Shown: positions 52,574 to 64,000 of the stretch, piece after piece | Numbering within the stretch: position 1 is the first letter of the stretch | How the letters are laid out: every line of letters begins with the position of its first letter | NCBI GenBank assembly: GCA_022393335.1 | Contig: JAJEKB010021827.1 | Location: 648,233 to 712,232 of the forward strand | Length of the DNA: 64,000 nt | From: Macrotrachela quadricornifera | Lineage: Eukaryota; Rotifera; Eurotatoria; Philodinida; Philodinidae | Direction: 5' to 3' | Notes under the pieces: model-generated | What the model saw: only the letters and a program-made list of their open reading frames with translations | What the model was told of the DNA's origin: nothing | Database searches by the model: none | Program-made: the position numbers and the translations under genes

Positions 52574-53625
52574 CAGGAACTTTCAAAAATAAAATATTAC
52601 AATAATTTGAAAATGAAAATGGTATTGATATTGCTTATTGGAAATCAGTTTTCAACTCATTTACAAGCACATATGACTCGAACACTTTTATCTGACCAAC
52701 ATCAATTAACATTAAAAAGATAATTACGAAAAATTAAACGACAACAAGGAATATTTCATATATCAGTATCAACTTTGATAATATCAAAAAAAAGATGACA
52801 ATAGTCAAGTAGATTTATCTGAAAATTTAGAATATAAATGTTCACATAAATAGGAACAAGGTCCTTAGTCATCTATCTTATTCAATATAAATAATCTGGA
52901 CATAGAAACATAAGAACCTTGTAAAAATGAAACAGATGATTGGAAAAAATAAAAACAACAAAGTGAATTTGTTATTAAATCTGAATTAATTAAAGCAGAT
53001 GTAGAAAATACGTTTAATGTGTTTGCTAGAAATATAGGTAGTTTAACAGCTGATGATTCAGTTATTAAATCTGTTATACCAATGGATGTTCAATATTTAT
53101 GGTGTGATAAATATCAACTATGGAAACCTCATGTCTTTAGTAAAGTTCATATTGTATGTATGAATGATTTGCTTTTATAACTATAAAATCATATTAACTT
53201 TGTTTTTCTGCGGTTATGATTGGAACCAATACAATAAAAAATATTACTATACAGATGATCCACCATCAAAAATTGTTCAAGATTATACATTTAATCTAAA
53301 ATATTTTAATATTTAAATTAAAAATTTAATAAAATGTTGATGCTTATTGTTCATAGTATTTTAATTGAATCGATAAAACTAAAAACACCATCATATAGCT
53401 TTGTAAATATTGACATTTAGTATTATTTTAACTTTCTAATAATTTTCTAGTTTAGACTGTTTGCAAAGATAATGGAGATGTTCCAATCCTTTTATTTCCT
53501 ACTAGACTATCCTATGAAGAAAGAGAAAAGTAAGATTTTAGTGAAATAATTTTTTTTATTTTCATTATGTAGGACATTGCATTTAAGATTGTTGGTGAAG
53601 AATGAGATGTTTCATAGAAATCTGG
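52574..53625 (+). pseudogene. decayed cactin gene copy
   Basis: Segments align in order with the C-terminal half of cactin: NGIDIAYWKSVF, then, after a frameshift, LQAHMTRTLLSDQHQLTLKR-stop-LRKIKRQQG; VQYLWCDKYQLWKPHVFSKVHI; YDWNQYNKKYYYTDDPPSKI; CKDNGDVPILLF; and DIAFKIVGEE-stop. Several in-frame stops, at least one frameshift and a lost acceptor (CTGCGG where CAG is expected, near 53211) are present, and the final DIAFKIV...W...Y segment stops at TGA where Trp is expected. Introns are kept (53153-53211, and a short one before 53577), so it arose by DNA duplication rather than retroposition. Intact cactin works in spliceosome-linked splicing fidelity. Confidence 0.75.
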
Positions 53626-53919
53626 ATGTCAGTGCCATTTTTAAAATGGAATATTTTAATTATGATTCTGTTTTTTGCAAATGGAAGTATCAGCAAGATA
53701 ATAAACTGTTTTCTGGTTTGCGGTTTTCTATGTAGTAATTTATTTTTTGTATCTACTAAGTACATCAATGTTACAATGTCTATACAGAATCAGTCATGAT
53801 GAAAGCTCATAAACTGATATTTTTATTGTTTACATATGCACAACAAAAGTACAACATGAAAACAAACACAATATCAATAATCTATATTTAATTCAAATCA
53901 ATTTTTATATTCTGTATAA

Positions 53920-54995
53920 TCATTGACGTGCTTGAACTTGTGTAATTGTAAGCCGAGTAGGATTAATTTGAAATGTATCTGTTGTTATTCCTATTCGATT
54001 ATTTGATTTTTGACATTTAAAAATATATAAAAGTTCTTTTCGAAATAGACGACTTGTTAAACAATGTATATAAAAATCTAAGGTATAATTAATAGCAGCT
54101 ATAAATGTAACTATAGATGATAATTCTAATAATTGTGTTTGATTCATTGGTCCAGTAAGAACGGGTGTTAATAAAATATTAAATAAACCAAATGGTAAAG
54201 TCGTTGCAACAAATAATATGATAGTAGCGAACATAATTAATAACATTTGATTGTCAAGTTGAGTTCGACGACGTGTATGTATTGTATTTTGAATTGTTGT
54301 CTGTTGAGATAAACGACGAAATGTATCAATTGAAAAAATAATCAATAAAATAACAGGAACAATTGTTTGCACACATGAAAATATTGTTGGCCAAATTTGA
54401 CGAACAAATGAATTATAAACACGATTAGTTGGTCTTGGGCCACATACTGTTACAACACCAGCTGGTAATTGAACATAATCAGATCCAAGAATGTGCATTG
54501 AAACCAGCATAAAGAATAATAATAATTATTGTTGTTATTAATGCATTTCGTGGTGTACAAAATTGTTTTGATTTAAATGGAAATCTTACACGCATCCATC
54601 GATCAGTAGCAATAGCAACTAAGAACCATGAATTGCAACACATTGCTGTCCATTGAATATAATTACGAAATCGACACATAGCTGAAGGATTCAATGATGT
54701 ATCTCGAATTTGAAGACCTGTATTAATAAAATCATAAATACTAACCAAAAGATAAGAAGAATCAGAAATTGTTAATGCAATAAATAAACAACTTGTTGAA
54801 ATACGATAAAGAATTGGTCGTGAAAAAATTAAAAAACTACTTATATGACCAATTAAACCAAGAATAAAAAGTATAGCATATCCAAAAAGTGCTATATGAC
54901 TTTGAATAATTGTAACTGGTGGTACCGGTGGTCCTGGACGGGGACTTGAAATAGGTCTATTGGTTGCCGATGTTGAAAATGCAGATGAATTCATA
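53920..54995 (-). pseudogene. rhodopsin-family G-protein-coupled receptor with a frameshift at helix 4
   Basis: An N-terminal part (54995 down to about 54520) encodes a short N-terminus with N-glycosylation site MNSS, helices 1-3, a helix-3 Cys (MCRFRN) and DRW in place of DRY (ATDRWMRVRF). A second frame (about 54535 down to 53920) resumes in helix 4 (FMLVSMHILG) and continues through helices 5-7 (LLIMFATIILFVATTLPFG; INYTLDFYIHCLTSRLFR) to the C-tail. The two frames meet at an ATT-repeat run (about 54510-54535), where a one-base loss or two-base gain would join them. It is either a real inactivating indel or an assembly error in a microsatellite. NPxxY is replaced by LDFYI. Ligand unknown; the style is peptide-receptor-like. 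Confidence 0.8.
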
Positions 54996-56988
54996 ATAAA
55001 AAAAAAGACTACTCTATTTCTTTTTATTCTTACTAAATCTCTTAAATGACATATATGTATATATATAACCAATATTTATTAATATGGTGTAGATGCTTTT
55101 TTTTGAAAAGATTATTTGTTTCTGAAAACTCTTTTTATCCTACGTCAGACAAACAAAATCTATTTAATATAAAATAGAAAATGACAAAAACTAATTAAAA
55201 TAAAGAATGTACTCTCACATTCAAGTATCAAATATAAATCTTATTAATATTAAAAGTTTATTTTAATATATGTTCAAAATACAATAACGGAATAAAAGGA
55301 AGAATTACATTCATTTTATCTTCTTCAATGGAATAAATAAAGTCTTATTTTGAAATAGATTTTTCCTAATTTAAAAAGTTTGCAAAACAAAAACTATTCT
55401 AATGTTCAAATTTTCTTGTTACAACGATGTTAACTAACCAAATGTGTCTTCTATTCGTTTTTATTAGACTCAAATCTAAAAAGAAAAACTACGAATATAA
55501 AACGCTACTTTTAGACACCACATGTATTTTTGTTTGACAGATACTTTTTAAAAGTACATATTTTTCTTTAAGTGATTATATTATCAATGGAGACATTTAA
55601 TCGATGACAAATATTTTTTTCGACTGCCACTCTGATAAGATTTACGAAAAATATATTCATGATATCCGCCATCTCTCTCTTTCTGTTCAATAGTCGCGTT
55701 CAGGATCCATCTGATATATTATCATTTCTTATCTGCCAAGCCATTGTGAAATTTTTGAAATGTATTTAATTAAATCGTAAACACATTTGTCGAAATAGAT
55801 GACACAACGCCGCCTCGAAATCTCTATTGCATGTGAGTGAAAAACCGTTTTGTTTTTAAAATTTTGTTATTTTTAAATTTTTTCAACATCGATAATTTTG
55901 AAAGTCATATATATCTCGGAGATAGCACAACCAAACAAAATATTTTTTTTACCAATCGATAGCCCATGTAGTTCTGTACTAATATTATTTTGAGAGTTTT
56001 CAATACCATGCTTCCTGTATTTTCTGCAAAACTTTGTATGAATGGGTCAAAAATGACCCAACAGGGTATAAAGGGTTATTAACATCGCATAAATTTCTAT
56101 TAACTCAATTTATCAATTGTCCATTACCGATCAGTAATATGCGAGGAGAAAATAGTTTTTATGCTATCTATAATAACTACAACGATTCTTATAGTTATAG
56201 TACAATTCGTCATAATGCACTAGTATTTATTTCATGTAGAACTGTGATGTATTTCATGTTCAAGAACAATTTTACTCATATGCATCTTGATGAACGATTA
56301 AGAAAGAAACTAATAAAACAATATGCATTCATTATTTTTATTGTTGTTGCATCGATTACTAATAAAATGAAATAAAATTGTACTAAAAAAAATTTTAATA
56401 TTAAAGTTTTATTTAATTCTAATCTCAATATTATCTTTGATATCTCGTTATAATAAATAGATTGTACATCTTATGAATAGTAATTATTGTGCGTAGCACA
56501 CAGAAAATGAAGAAGATTTTTCAAATGTTCGCAAACAATTGAACTTTTAATCGTTTCAAAGTTATGCTGTGTTGATGATTTGTAAAGTATATGTAACCAA
56601 CTAATTTTGAATCCCATCTCATCTCGACGGTGGCTGTACATACATAAATTGCTATTAAATATAGAATTTAATAAATTATTCTATTCATCATCAACGAATA
56701 ATTGTTCAACCTTAATAATTATAATTTCTAACAATTGTTTAACAATCGCATAAAGCGTATGATAATTGCTACACTTCAAAGAACAATACAATTCTTAATA
56801 ATTTGCAGCAGATGCGTTAAGTTTCCGCGAACACCATTTGCAAGTTGTAAAGAAGTGAGTTTTAATCATTAGTAGAACTGAATTTAAGAGAACAAACTAT
56901 TGAACAGTCTCAAAATAGAAAATTAAACTACGCGCGTTATAAATTAAACGGAACAAACAACAACAAAGATAATAAGAATACTAACGAA
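54996..56988. other. intergenic, no gene recognised
   Basis: AT-rich. The frame at 56034-56375 (113 codons) has gene-like length but no motif; its start lies in a small palindrome (GGGTCAAAAATGACCC). Treated as unsupported. Confidence 0.3.
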
Positions 56989-57943
56989 TAACGGGTGGAC
57001 CAAAAAGAACTGTCCTCTCAGTATTTTTTTAATTTCTTCTCTATTATTCATGTGATTAAAACATTTTTGTAATAAAAAGATAGTGCTTAAAATTCTCTAC
57101 AAAACCATATATGAATAGATTCAAAACTATATTAGATGTATTAGAAATACGATGAAAAATAAAGATATATAAAAAGTGGTAAAAAATAACGAGTTGGAGA
57201 TAATGAACACCTGCACTTTGTGCCTCATTGTTTCGTCACTTACTTCGCCTTGTCAGAAAAATAAAATGTATCAAAAGATGCAGCGTGAAAAGCTCTACAA
57301 TTTACACAAGATCGCTTATCTTATAATTGCACTTTTTGTTTTTAAATTAGACAAAATTTCGATCGTACGTATTTATATACTATTTTTTATTACATGATGA
57401 ATTGTTTTTTTTATCTTGTTAGCTCTTTTTATAATTTGTTCTTTGTAAATTGTAGAGCTTTTCACACTGCATCTTTTGGTATATTTTGTTTTTATAATAG
57501 GATGAAGTAAATGATGAAAAATGAGATACAAAGCATGGTCATTCACTATGCACAACCCATTACTTATTTTTTACAGCTTTTTATGTCGTTGCTTTTTATC
57601 TTCTCTTAAATATGTCTAAAACAATCTTTTGAACCTAGTCATAGTTTTGTAGAGAATTTCAAGCGCTATCTTTTGGTAGAAAAATATATTTTAATCTCAG
57701 GGATAATAGAGGAGAAATCTTAAAAATACTAAAAATCTAATTTAATTTTTATAGTTTTTATATGTCGTTACTTTTTGTCTTTTTTCAACATATATCTAAA
57801 ATAGATTTTGGGATTAGTTATATCAAGTGTTGTAGAGAATTTCAAGCGCTACCTTTTGATTTAAAAAAATGTTTTAATCACATGGATAATAGAGAAGAAA
57901 TTTAAAAATATCGAGAGGGCAGTTCTTTTTGGTCCATCCGTTA
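56989..57943. mobile_element. 951-bp Tc1/mariner-like composite foldback
   Basis: The outer edges are TA-ACGGGTGGACCAAAAAGA and TCTTTTTGGTCCATCCGT-style complement with TA. Arms share AACTGCCCTCTC-like and TTTCTCTATTATTC segments. Inside are a second inverted pair (57199-57550) bearing the module AAGATGCAGCGTGAAAAGCT, and two tandem ~170-base units at about 57570-57735 and 57755-57910 (TTGTAGAGAATTTCAAGCGC in both). The ends resemble those of the 13.88-14.85 kb element. Confidence 0.75.
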
Positions 57944-58103
57944 TTTCAATATACTCACAATAAGAGATCCTTCGTACAAATTATAGTCCTCTTGCTTTAA
58001 AATTATTACGTGTGACATATGTTTCTTGTCACTCAGTTCCCTTTGTGTCTCATGGAACACATTTGCTCCTTGAATTTTATCACTTAAACTGTCATCTTTA
58101 GCT

Positions 58104-58726
58104 AAGTAGCAGGGCTTATTCCCGAACTACGCACACGTTTAATAAAAATGAAATTATTTATATCCCAAACTGCGCACACAATTAAGAAAAAACGAAAAAT
58201 ATATAATCCCAAACTGCGCATACTTTTTAATTAATGTGTAAAACATAGACTACAGAAAGAAAGCAAATTTTTGTCCCACGCTGACCATTTGCGAATTCCA
58301 TTTTACATAATATTTGTGTGCACAAACCTTTTTTGCACAGAGTATATGTACACTTTTTTAAATGTTTGTTGATCAATTATTTGCGGTATTAATGAAGGTT
58401 ATTCTTCAACATATTCCTAATTTTTCAAAAAGCTTCACAAAATTTAAAGATTACATTTCACTTATTAAGGAAATTCATTCTTCTGACTATTCCCAATTTC
58501 TCGAAATTCTTCCCAAAATTTTTTGAGTACATAACATTCATCATCAGTATAAATTATCGGCCATATTGCTATTCATTCGCCGTAGCATTTATCATTATTA
58601 ATTTTTGTTCTATTCTGTAAGTCCATGTTTTATACATTGATTAAAAAGTATGCACAAATTTGGGATATAGACATTTTTATTTTTATTAAAAGTGTGCGCA
58701 GTTCTTGAGGGTGTAACAAGTAGCAG
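58104..58726. mobile_element. 605-bp element with 9-bp direct flank repeat
   Basis: AAGTAGCAG lies at 58104-58112 and again at 58718-58726. Inside, the left arm (GAACTACGCACACGTTTAAT, then TATATCCCAAACTGCGCA) is the reverse complement of the right arm ending AAAAGTGTGCGCAGTTC. The arms also repeat TCCCAAACTGCGCA internally on the left. A 9-bp duplication is typical of Mutator-like elements, though 8 bp (hAT) cannot be excluded because the edge bases are ambiguous. Confidence 0.72.
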
Positions 58727-59821
58727 AGAAACAGGCACCCAATGTTTATATATACATACAAATGTATATTTAAAGTTGAACACATATCGAGTATATTTTA
58801 TTTTTTCTATACTACAATATGAAATATTATATATTTATATTAATTATACTACTTTCCTGTGAGATATATAAGAAATAATCAGTTTTACATGTTTGTTCAC
58901 CATCCAACAGTATATAAAACAAATAAAAAAGTTTTAAGAGTATATTTACCAGATATTCAATGCTGGCTCATAGCATCTGTTCAACTTTATTTAACGGTCG
59001 ACTTGCTAGCATACTTTTTGTTATAATATGTTTTTTATTCATCACTTAGTTATATTAAGGGAGGTTAATGTCTAGATGCAACTACATTTCTATGCCTATT
59101 TCCTCAGTCTAGGGTTAAGTAAATCGACTTTCGATGAACGTTACTTGTTGAAATACACCACACATCTTTCAAAACACATTTTTATTTGACCAAGCTCTCA
59201 ATTTTTATCAAACATCAATCAATATTTTTGCAAAATTTGATCAGCTGATAATCTAAATTTGACGTTAACATTGATGAAAATATTTAGCAGTGAAGAAAAA
59301 ACTCTGAATCCGCCAGAAAAATCTTTGTAGTATATTAATATCGGTATCCTTTTTACTTTATTTTATTGTAACATCGAATATATTTTCATGTAAAATATGA
59401 TCTAATCTGTTTTCATTTAGTCTTCAATGTTCTCAAATGATTATGCTGTAAAATTAATCATCTGAGATCCAGGAGAATTTTTATTTTTACAATAAAAATA
59501 AAATAAAATAAAATAAACTGTTTAATTTCTTCTTTTCACCCATTTGAAAATAAGATACATATAATAGAAAATAAACAACGAATGAATAATCCACAAGCAT
59601 GGTGAATCGAGAGAGAGAGAGAGATGAAGAAAAGAAAGAAAAGATTACACGTGAATATTAGAATATTATATGTATCTATTAAATAATATCAAAGTGGTGA
59701 AATGAATTAAAGATTCTATATATTTTTTTTTTGTTTAAATCTTTTCGTTTCAGTTAATATCATTTTTCTTCTACGAATGATGATTTATTTATTTTTAGAT
59801 AAATAAAAGGTCATTAATCAA
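58727..59821. other. intergenic, GA dinucleotide run
   Basis: AT-rich spacer with a short (GA)n microsatellite at 59611-59622. No gene is supported. Confidence 0.4.
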
Positions 59822-61994
59822 ATGACATCTTCTACTTCGATTAATTCAATATCTCTTACTGGTATTTTTTATACACAAGATGCAAGGTTTTATTTTAAAT
59901 ATTCATTTTTGAAAAATTTATTTTATTATTTTTTCTTTCTATTTTAGTCATATATCACATGTGGTGAAGATGGATTTATACATGTACATGAAATAAAAAC
60001 TAATGCAATTCGTCATATTTATTGTTCACAATCATGTTATGGTATAGTTGCACATGTGAGTTCTTTTAAAGATATTTTTATATTGAAATATAATTTTCCA
60101 ATTTTTTAGGATTCTCATATGTTTGTAGCAACAGATAAAAATGGTTTACAAGTTCGATCATTTCCAAATGGTGAACCACTTGAAACTGTTTTATCTGATA
60201 ATAAACCGATATCAGCTCTTGTATTATATAATACATCATTATTTGTTGGTACTAGATACAAACATAATTAATTTTTCTTGATTTTATTTGAAATTTTATT
60301 ATTTATTTTTGTATTTTTAGAGATGGTCAAGTAATATTAGTTGATTTAAATGAAGATAAAGATACATTTAAAAAAATTAAAAATTTTAATGGACATAATG
60401 GATCAATTGTTCAATTAAATGCGTATTTTGAAAAAATGTTGCTCGTTAGTAAATGACTTTTTTTATTTAACATTTTTAAAAAATTGGATATTTCAGGGAA
60501 CAGTATCTTTAGATGGATATATTCGAATATTTGATATTAATGCACAAAAATTAATTAAAATACTCAATATTCTTTCAATACGAAATAATTTCGAGTAAAT
60601 TCAAACAAAATTCTTTTTTAAATAAAATTTTAATTAAAATAAATTTTAGTATGACTTTATGTTTGTCAAAATTTGATTGGGATGCGATTATGGAGGTAAA
60701 TTTAATTGGTTTTAAGAAAAGATATTCAATCAAGTTCATAGTTTTAGATGTTAGTCGTTCCCGTTGATTGTTCAATAATTTTTTATGATATCAACAGTTG
60801 GACAAAAAAACGGATATTTAACAATGAAGCAATCAATGAAGTTTGTTTTATTATTTGAATAAATATACTAAAATAAACATTTGTTTTCTTTTAGATGATT
60901 AATATTGTTAATTTTTCGTCATGTAAAACTGTATTTGTTGTTTGTTATGCTAATGGACAATTATGCATCGTTGATCGAATTACATTTCATATTTGTTTTA
61001 GGTTAGAAAAATATTTATTTATATTTTATTCAGATTATTTTATATTTTAATTTTTCGATGAAAGCTGGTGTGTGTACATTAGCATGGAATCCACTTAATA
61101 CAAACAAATTAACTTGCTGTACTAAAGCTGTGCGTTTTATTATTTTTTTCAATATTCTATTGAAATATTTTCAATAATTTGATTTAGGGTAGTTTTGCTC
61201 ATTTTGATTTGCCTCAACGACTTTTCATTAAAAAAGCAAAATCACTTGATAATCTTGTTAAAAACAATATTAATATTCAAATGAAAAATAGTGACCATAT
61301 AGTCATTTATGTACTTTTTTACTTAATCAGTAAAAATATTTTTTTTTAATCAGTCATCCGGTAAGAAATACTTTTTTTCTTTGCCAAACTTCATGTATTA
61401 TGTTTACAAAAAAAAGGATGAAAAAATTAGCATCAATCGCAAAGTTGATGGTTCATATTTATTTAATTGGCAGAAAAATTCAGTGAATGTCAGTTTCACT
61501 ATGCACGAATCTCATGATACATTAATAATTTACGTTGAAGTAAGTATTTTAGACATTATGTTAAGAATTAATTAAATTTATTTTTCTTATTTTCAGTCAA
61601 CGAATCCGAATTTTACATCAAGAGTTTTTGTTCCAATTACTCTGTTCATTAGCAATACGAATGGAAACACATGGTATGATAAATCTCTGTTGTAATAGAA
61701 ACAAATAAATTTCTTTATAGGTTTCAAAATCTTAATGACTTGCAAAAGTTGCTTCACAAAAAGTTTTCTAAAACAGTTGACTTTATGGAACAATTTGATG
61801 ATAAAGAAGTGTTAAATGTTGGTGATGAAATTATTATTAATGAAGATGAATATATACTCTATCAAAAAAATAATATTGTAAATGAACAAGAAAATCTTAT
61901 AGATCCATATGAAAATCTTATCGATAAAGATAAAACAATAGCTTCGTTTGATGACTATATTGATCTGAAGACGCCTAAACTTATTGATCAGTAG
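59822..61994 (+). CDS. WD-repeat protein resembling the N-terminal half of WDHD1/AND-1/Ctf4
   Basis: Exons read as 59822-59881, 59948-60055, 60110-about 60256, 60321-60444, 60497-60594, 60650-60695, 60748-60840, 60895-about 61000 and several more to the TAA at 61992-61994. Motifs follow WDHD1 order: YITCGEDGFIHVHEI, VRSFPNGEP, GHNGSIVQL, SLDGYIRIFDI, a Ser-Trp strand (INSWTKKRIF), YANGQLCIVDR and VCTLAWNP. WDHD1/Ctf4 tethers polymerase alpha to the CMG helicase. The SepB trimerisation domain and HMG box of the ~1,100-residue family are not seen; the C-terminus is acidic and unrelated. Intron 1 fits only as GC-AG and intron 3 appears to have an AT donor, so the copy is diverged or decaying. 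Exons beyond 61000 are less certain. Confidence 0.6.
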
Positions 61995-62634
61995 ATAAAA
62001 ATAATTATCTTCTTATCAATATAGATGTTTATTCTACTAACTCTGCACATCGTCTCTTTTTTTTGCATTTGTCTTTTTTTTCTTGTTTTCATTCTTGTAT
62101 TGGTAGAATCTTGAAGGCCATTGGTTTCTTTCAAATAAAAATGATTATTTGATTCTTTCTCTTCAAGAAAAGTTATTTGTTTGCAATTTGTCAATCATTA
62201 CCGATTATATGTGATCAAAATGATAATATGTATTTTAGAGAAATGTCGAATGTTAATATATTTGTTATTCAGGTCAAAGTTACTTTGCACAGCTATATAT
62301 TAATTAAACCGAACTTGTTTCGATGTTTTTAAGAAAATTATATTTGATTTGAACTTTAAAGATTATGATTTTGATTTGTTGAAATAAATCGAAATCATAT
62401 GAAAGGTCTTTTATTATCGTATAGTTATCTGTGCGATAGATTGAAGTCAGCTCGATGAATTGAAAACAAACAAGCACCTCTTCTTCGAATCAACTTAAAC
62501 AGATGATCATCTCGTTCGAGTTTAGTTCGAATTACTAATCATCGCATACAAACTTCAACTAATATTATTTCAACGACGATCCTCGTTCATCCTACCGAGC
62601 TTATTAGTATTAGTTCTCAAAACAGAACAAAATC
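61995..62634. other. intergenic, no feature recognised
   Basis: AT-rich spacer downstream of the WD-repeat gene. Nothing supported. Confidence 0.35.
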
Positions 62635-63303
62635 CTAGTGAAACATCTTGTAAACAAGAGCTAAGATCTTGTAAATAAGATCTTAGCCAAGATATAAGCA
62701 AGGTACAGAAAAGTTAGTAGATCTTAGTAAATTTAGATACAAAATAATGTGATTATTTTGTACCAAAATCTATCATAAGATCTTGAGCATAGGTGAATCT
62801 GATGCGATTAGAATGTATGATCATGATATTTCTTCCCCAAGATCTTAAAATCTTATTCAAGATCTTGACTTAATAATATTTACTAAAGATGATTTTGCTA
62901 CTGCTTAGAACTTAATCTTACTGAGTTGTTCATGAAAATATAACTTCCATTCAAAGGTATTCATGAGGATGACAATTTCGAACATTTTTTTAATTGACCA
63001 TTGGTCTCTAACTTGGCTACTTGTCTCTACAGTAGAAATCTGACATCGGATTTATATTCAATATCGAATTTTACGCCCGATAGGCTACTTTTGAAGTATT
63101 TACAGACATCCATGAATGCATTCTAGTGATTATTTTGGACTATAGGTATTTAATCCAAGATCTTATAAATTTGTACCTAAGATCTAATTAAAGATCTTGG
63201 TACAAGATAATCACATTAACTGCTACCTGAATTTACAAGATCTACTAACTTATCTATATCTTGTATCTTGATCCAGATCTTGCGCGACAAGATATATCAC
63301 TAG
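62635..63303. mobile_element. 669-bp foldback rich in AGATCTT palindromes
   Basis: The left edge CTAGTGAAACATCTTGT and the right edge ACAAGATATATCACTAG are inverted. Pairing continues through AAGTTAGTAGATCTT, TAATGTGATTATTTTGTACC and TAAGATCTTG on the left against their complements on the right. AGATCTT occurs at least nine times. No coding capacity. Confidence 0.65.
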
Positions 63304-64000
63304 AAAAGTGTTCCTTTTATAAAAAATGATCATTCAAAAACACAGAAGTAATCTGTTTGTGCCTGGCGACTTCTGATCCAAAATACTTATTCTACTTGAA
63401 GAACTAAAATAATGATACAGCGACTAGAATGAGCATGGATCGTCATGACGATTATAACGATTCAACTTCAGTTGAACTGATTAGCAGTTCTAACAAAGGT
63501 GAAAAGAGCTAATCACTAGTGCTAGCTCGTTTGAACTAGAGCTGTTCAGCTGGAACTGTCACATCCATATATATAATACTGTTCTTCCAAATTCTAATCC
63601 ATTTTAACAATCAGATTCTTCTCTCTTCCATCTCAAGCGCCATCATTTTCGTAAAATTCAACAGAAAAATTATCTTTAAATATTTTTTATCGCTCCTTGA
63701 GCAGAATACTTTAAATTTCCAATTATTATCTTTATTTCCATATGTGACAGGCGAAACATGCAGAATTTTTATTATGAACTAATTCAGTTCCGATATGATC
63801 TTTTAGACAAATACTCAAATAATATTTAAAAAATCTTCTTTGTCAAAACTTCTTGCTCAGCGCGCTCTCTAAAGATATAAAATGATATCACACTGGTAGT
63901 GATAGAGCCAGAAAACGTTTTGAAGGAAGCTCGGGCACGATCATTATTGCAGTTCAAAATTACTAATATTCATTTAAAAATTTTCATAGTTGAATCATTC
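63304..64000. other. intergenic, no gene recognised
   Basis: GAACT/AGTTC-rich words occur at about 63465-63560, recalling the interior of the 44.7 kb hAT MITE, but no bounded element could be drawn. The window ends here. Confidence 0.3.

Noticed and set aside
56034..56375. 113-codon frame
   Set aside because: No recognised domain, no good splice context, and its start lies in a small palindrome; kept only as a note.

Overview
The window is eukaryotic, animal-type nuclear DNA. It is very AT-rich, its genes are split by many short (about 45-75 bp) GT-AG introns, and the proteins are metazoan: Argonaute, AMPK alpha, trichoplein, an arylacetamide-deacetylase-like esterase, a GT11 fucosyltransferase, a rhodopsin-type receptor and an MRH-domain receptor. 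The compact gene style, the B-box/propeller protein, the Thr-rich type II membrane protein with an NPG-type carbohydrate-binding-like domain and the abundant small foldback elements suggest a small invertebrate. A bdelloid rotifer is my best guess; this is inference from style, not a database match.

Layout. 0-9 kb: a foldback element, a seven-exon type II membrane protein (2013-5556) and a one-exon B-box/coiled-coil/propeller protein (7234-8529). 9-17.3 kb: element-rich DNA with one small unrecognised four-exon gene (11656-12165). 17.9-22.1 kb (minus): a complete 14-exon Argonaute whose catalytic tetrad reads D-E-A-T instead of D-E-D-H while its guide 5'-end pocket is intact. 24.0-25.5 kb: an alpha/beta-hydrolase esterase. 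27.6-28.9 kb (minus): a Pro-rich protein. 29.7-32.0 kb: a GT11 fucosyltransferase. 32.3-35.8 kb (minus): the 20-exon AMPK alpha catalytic subunit, with a tRNA-Gly(GCC) gene lying antisense in one intron and a second possible first exon at 36.2 kb. 37.2-38.6 kb: a PDZ/coiled-coil protein. 38.9-39.7 kb: an MRH-domain membrane receptor. 40.4-43.1 kb: trichoplein (TCHP).

44.7-47.7 kb holds a zinc-ribbon gene whose first exon is split by a hAT-type MITE with a perfect 8-bp target duplication and which also carries an in-frame stop. 48.5-49.1 kb is a ~122-bp minisatellite. 51.9-52.2 kb is a second hAT-type MITE; 52.6-53.6 kb a decayed cactin copy; 53.9-55.0 kb (minus) a rhodopsin-type receptor with a one-step frameshift at an ATT run. 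57.0-57.9 kb and 58.1-58.7 kb are further elements. 59.8-62.0 kb is a WD-repeat gene resembling the N-terminal half of WDHD1/AND-1/Ctf4 with non-canonical splice sites. The last 2 kb carries an AGATCTT-rich foldback.

The clearest cross-cutting signal is a dense set of small non-autonomous DNA elements found by arm-to-arm comparison: TA-flanked (Tc1/mariner-like), TTAA-flanked (piggyBac-like), and 8-bp and 9-bp duplication types. Several sit inside introns and one inside a coding exon. No autonomous transposase gene was recognised. The genes are unrelated housekeeping and signalling genes; no operon or pathway cluster is evident.
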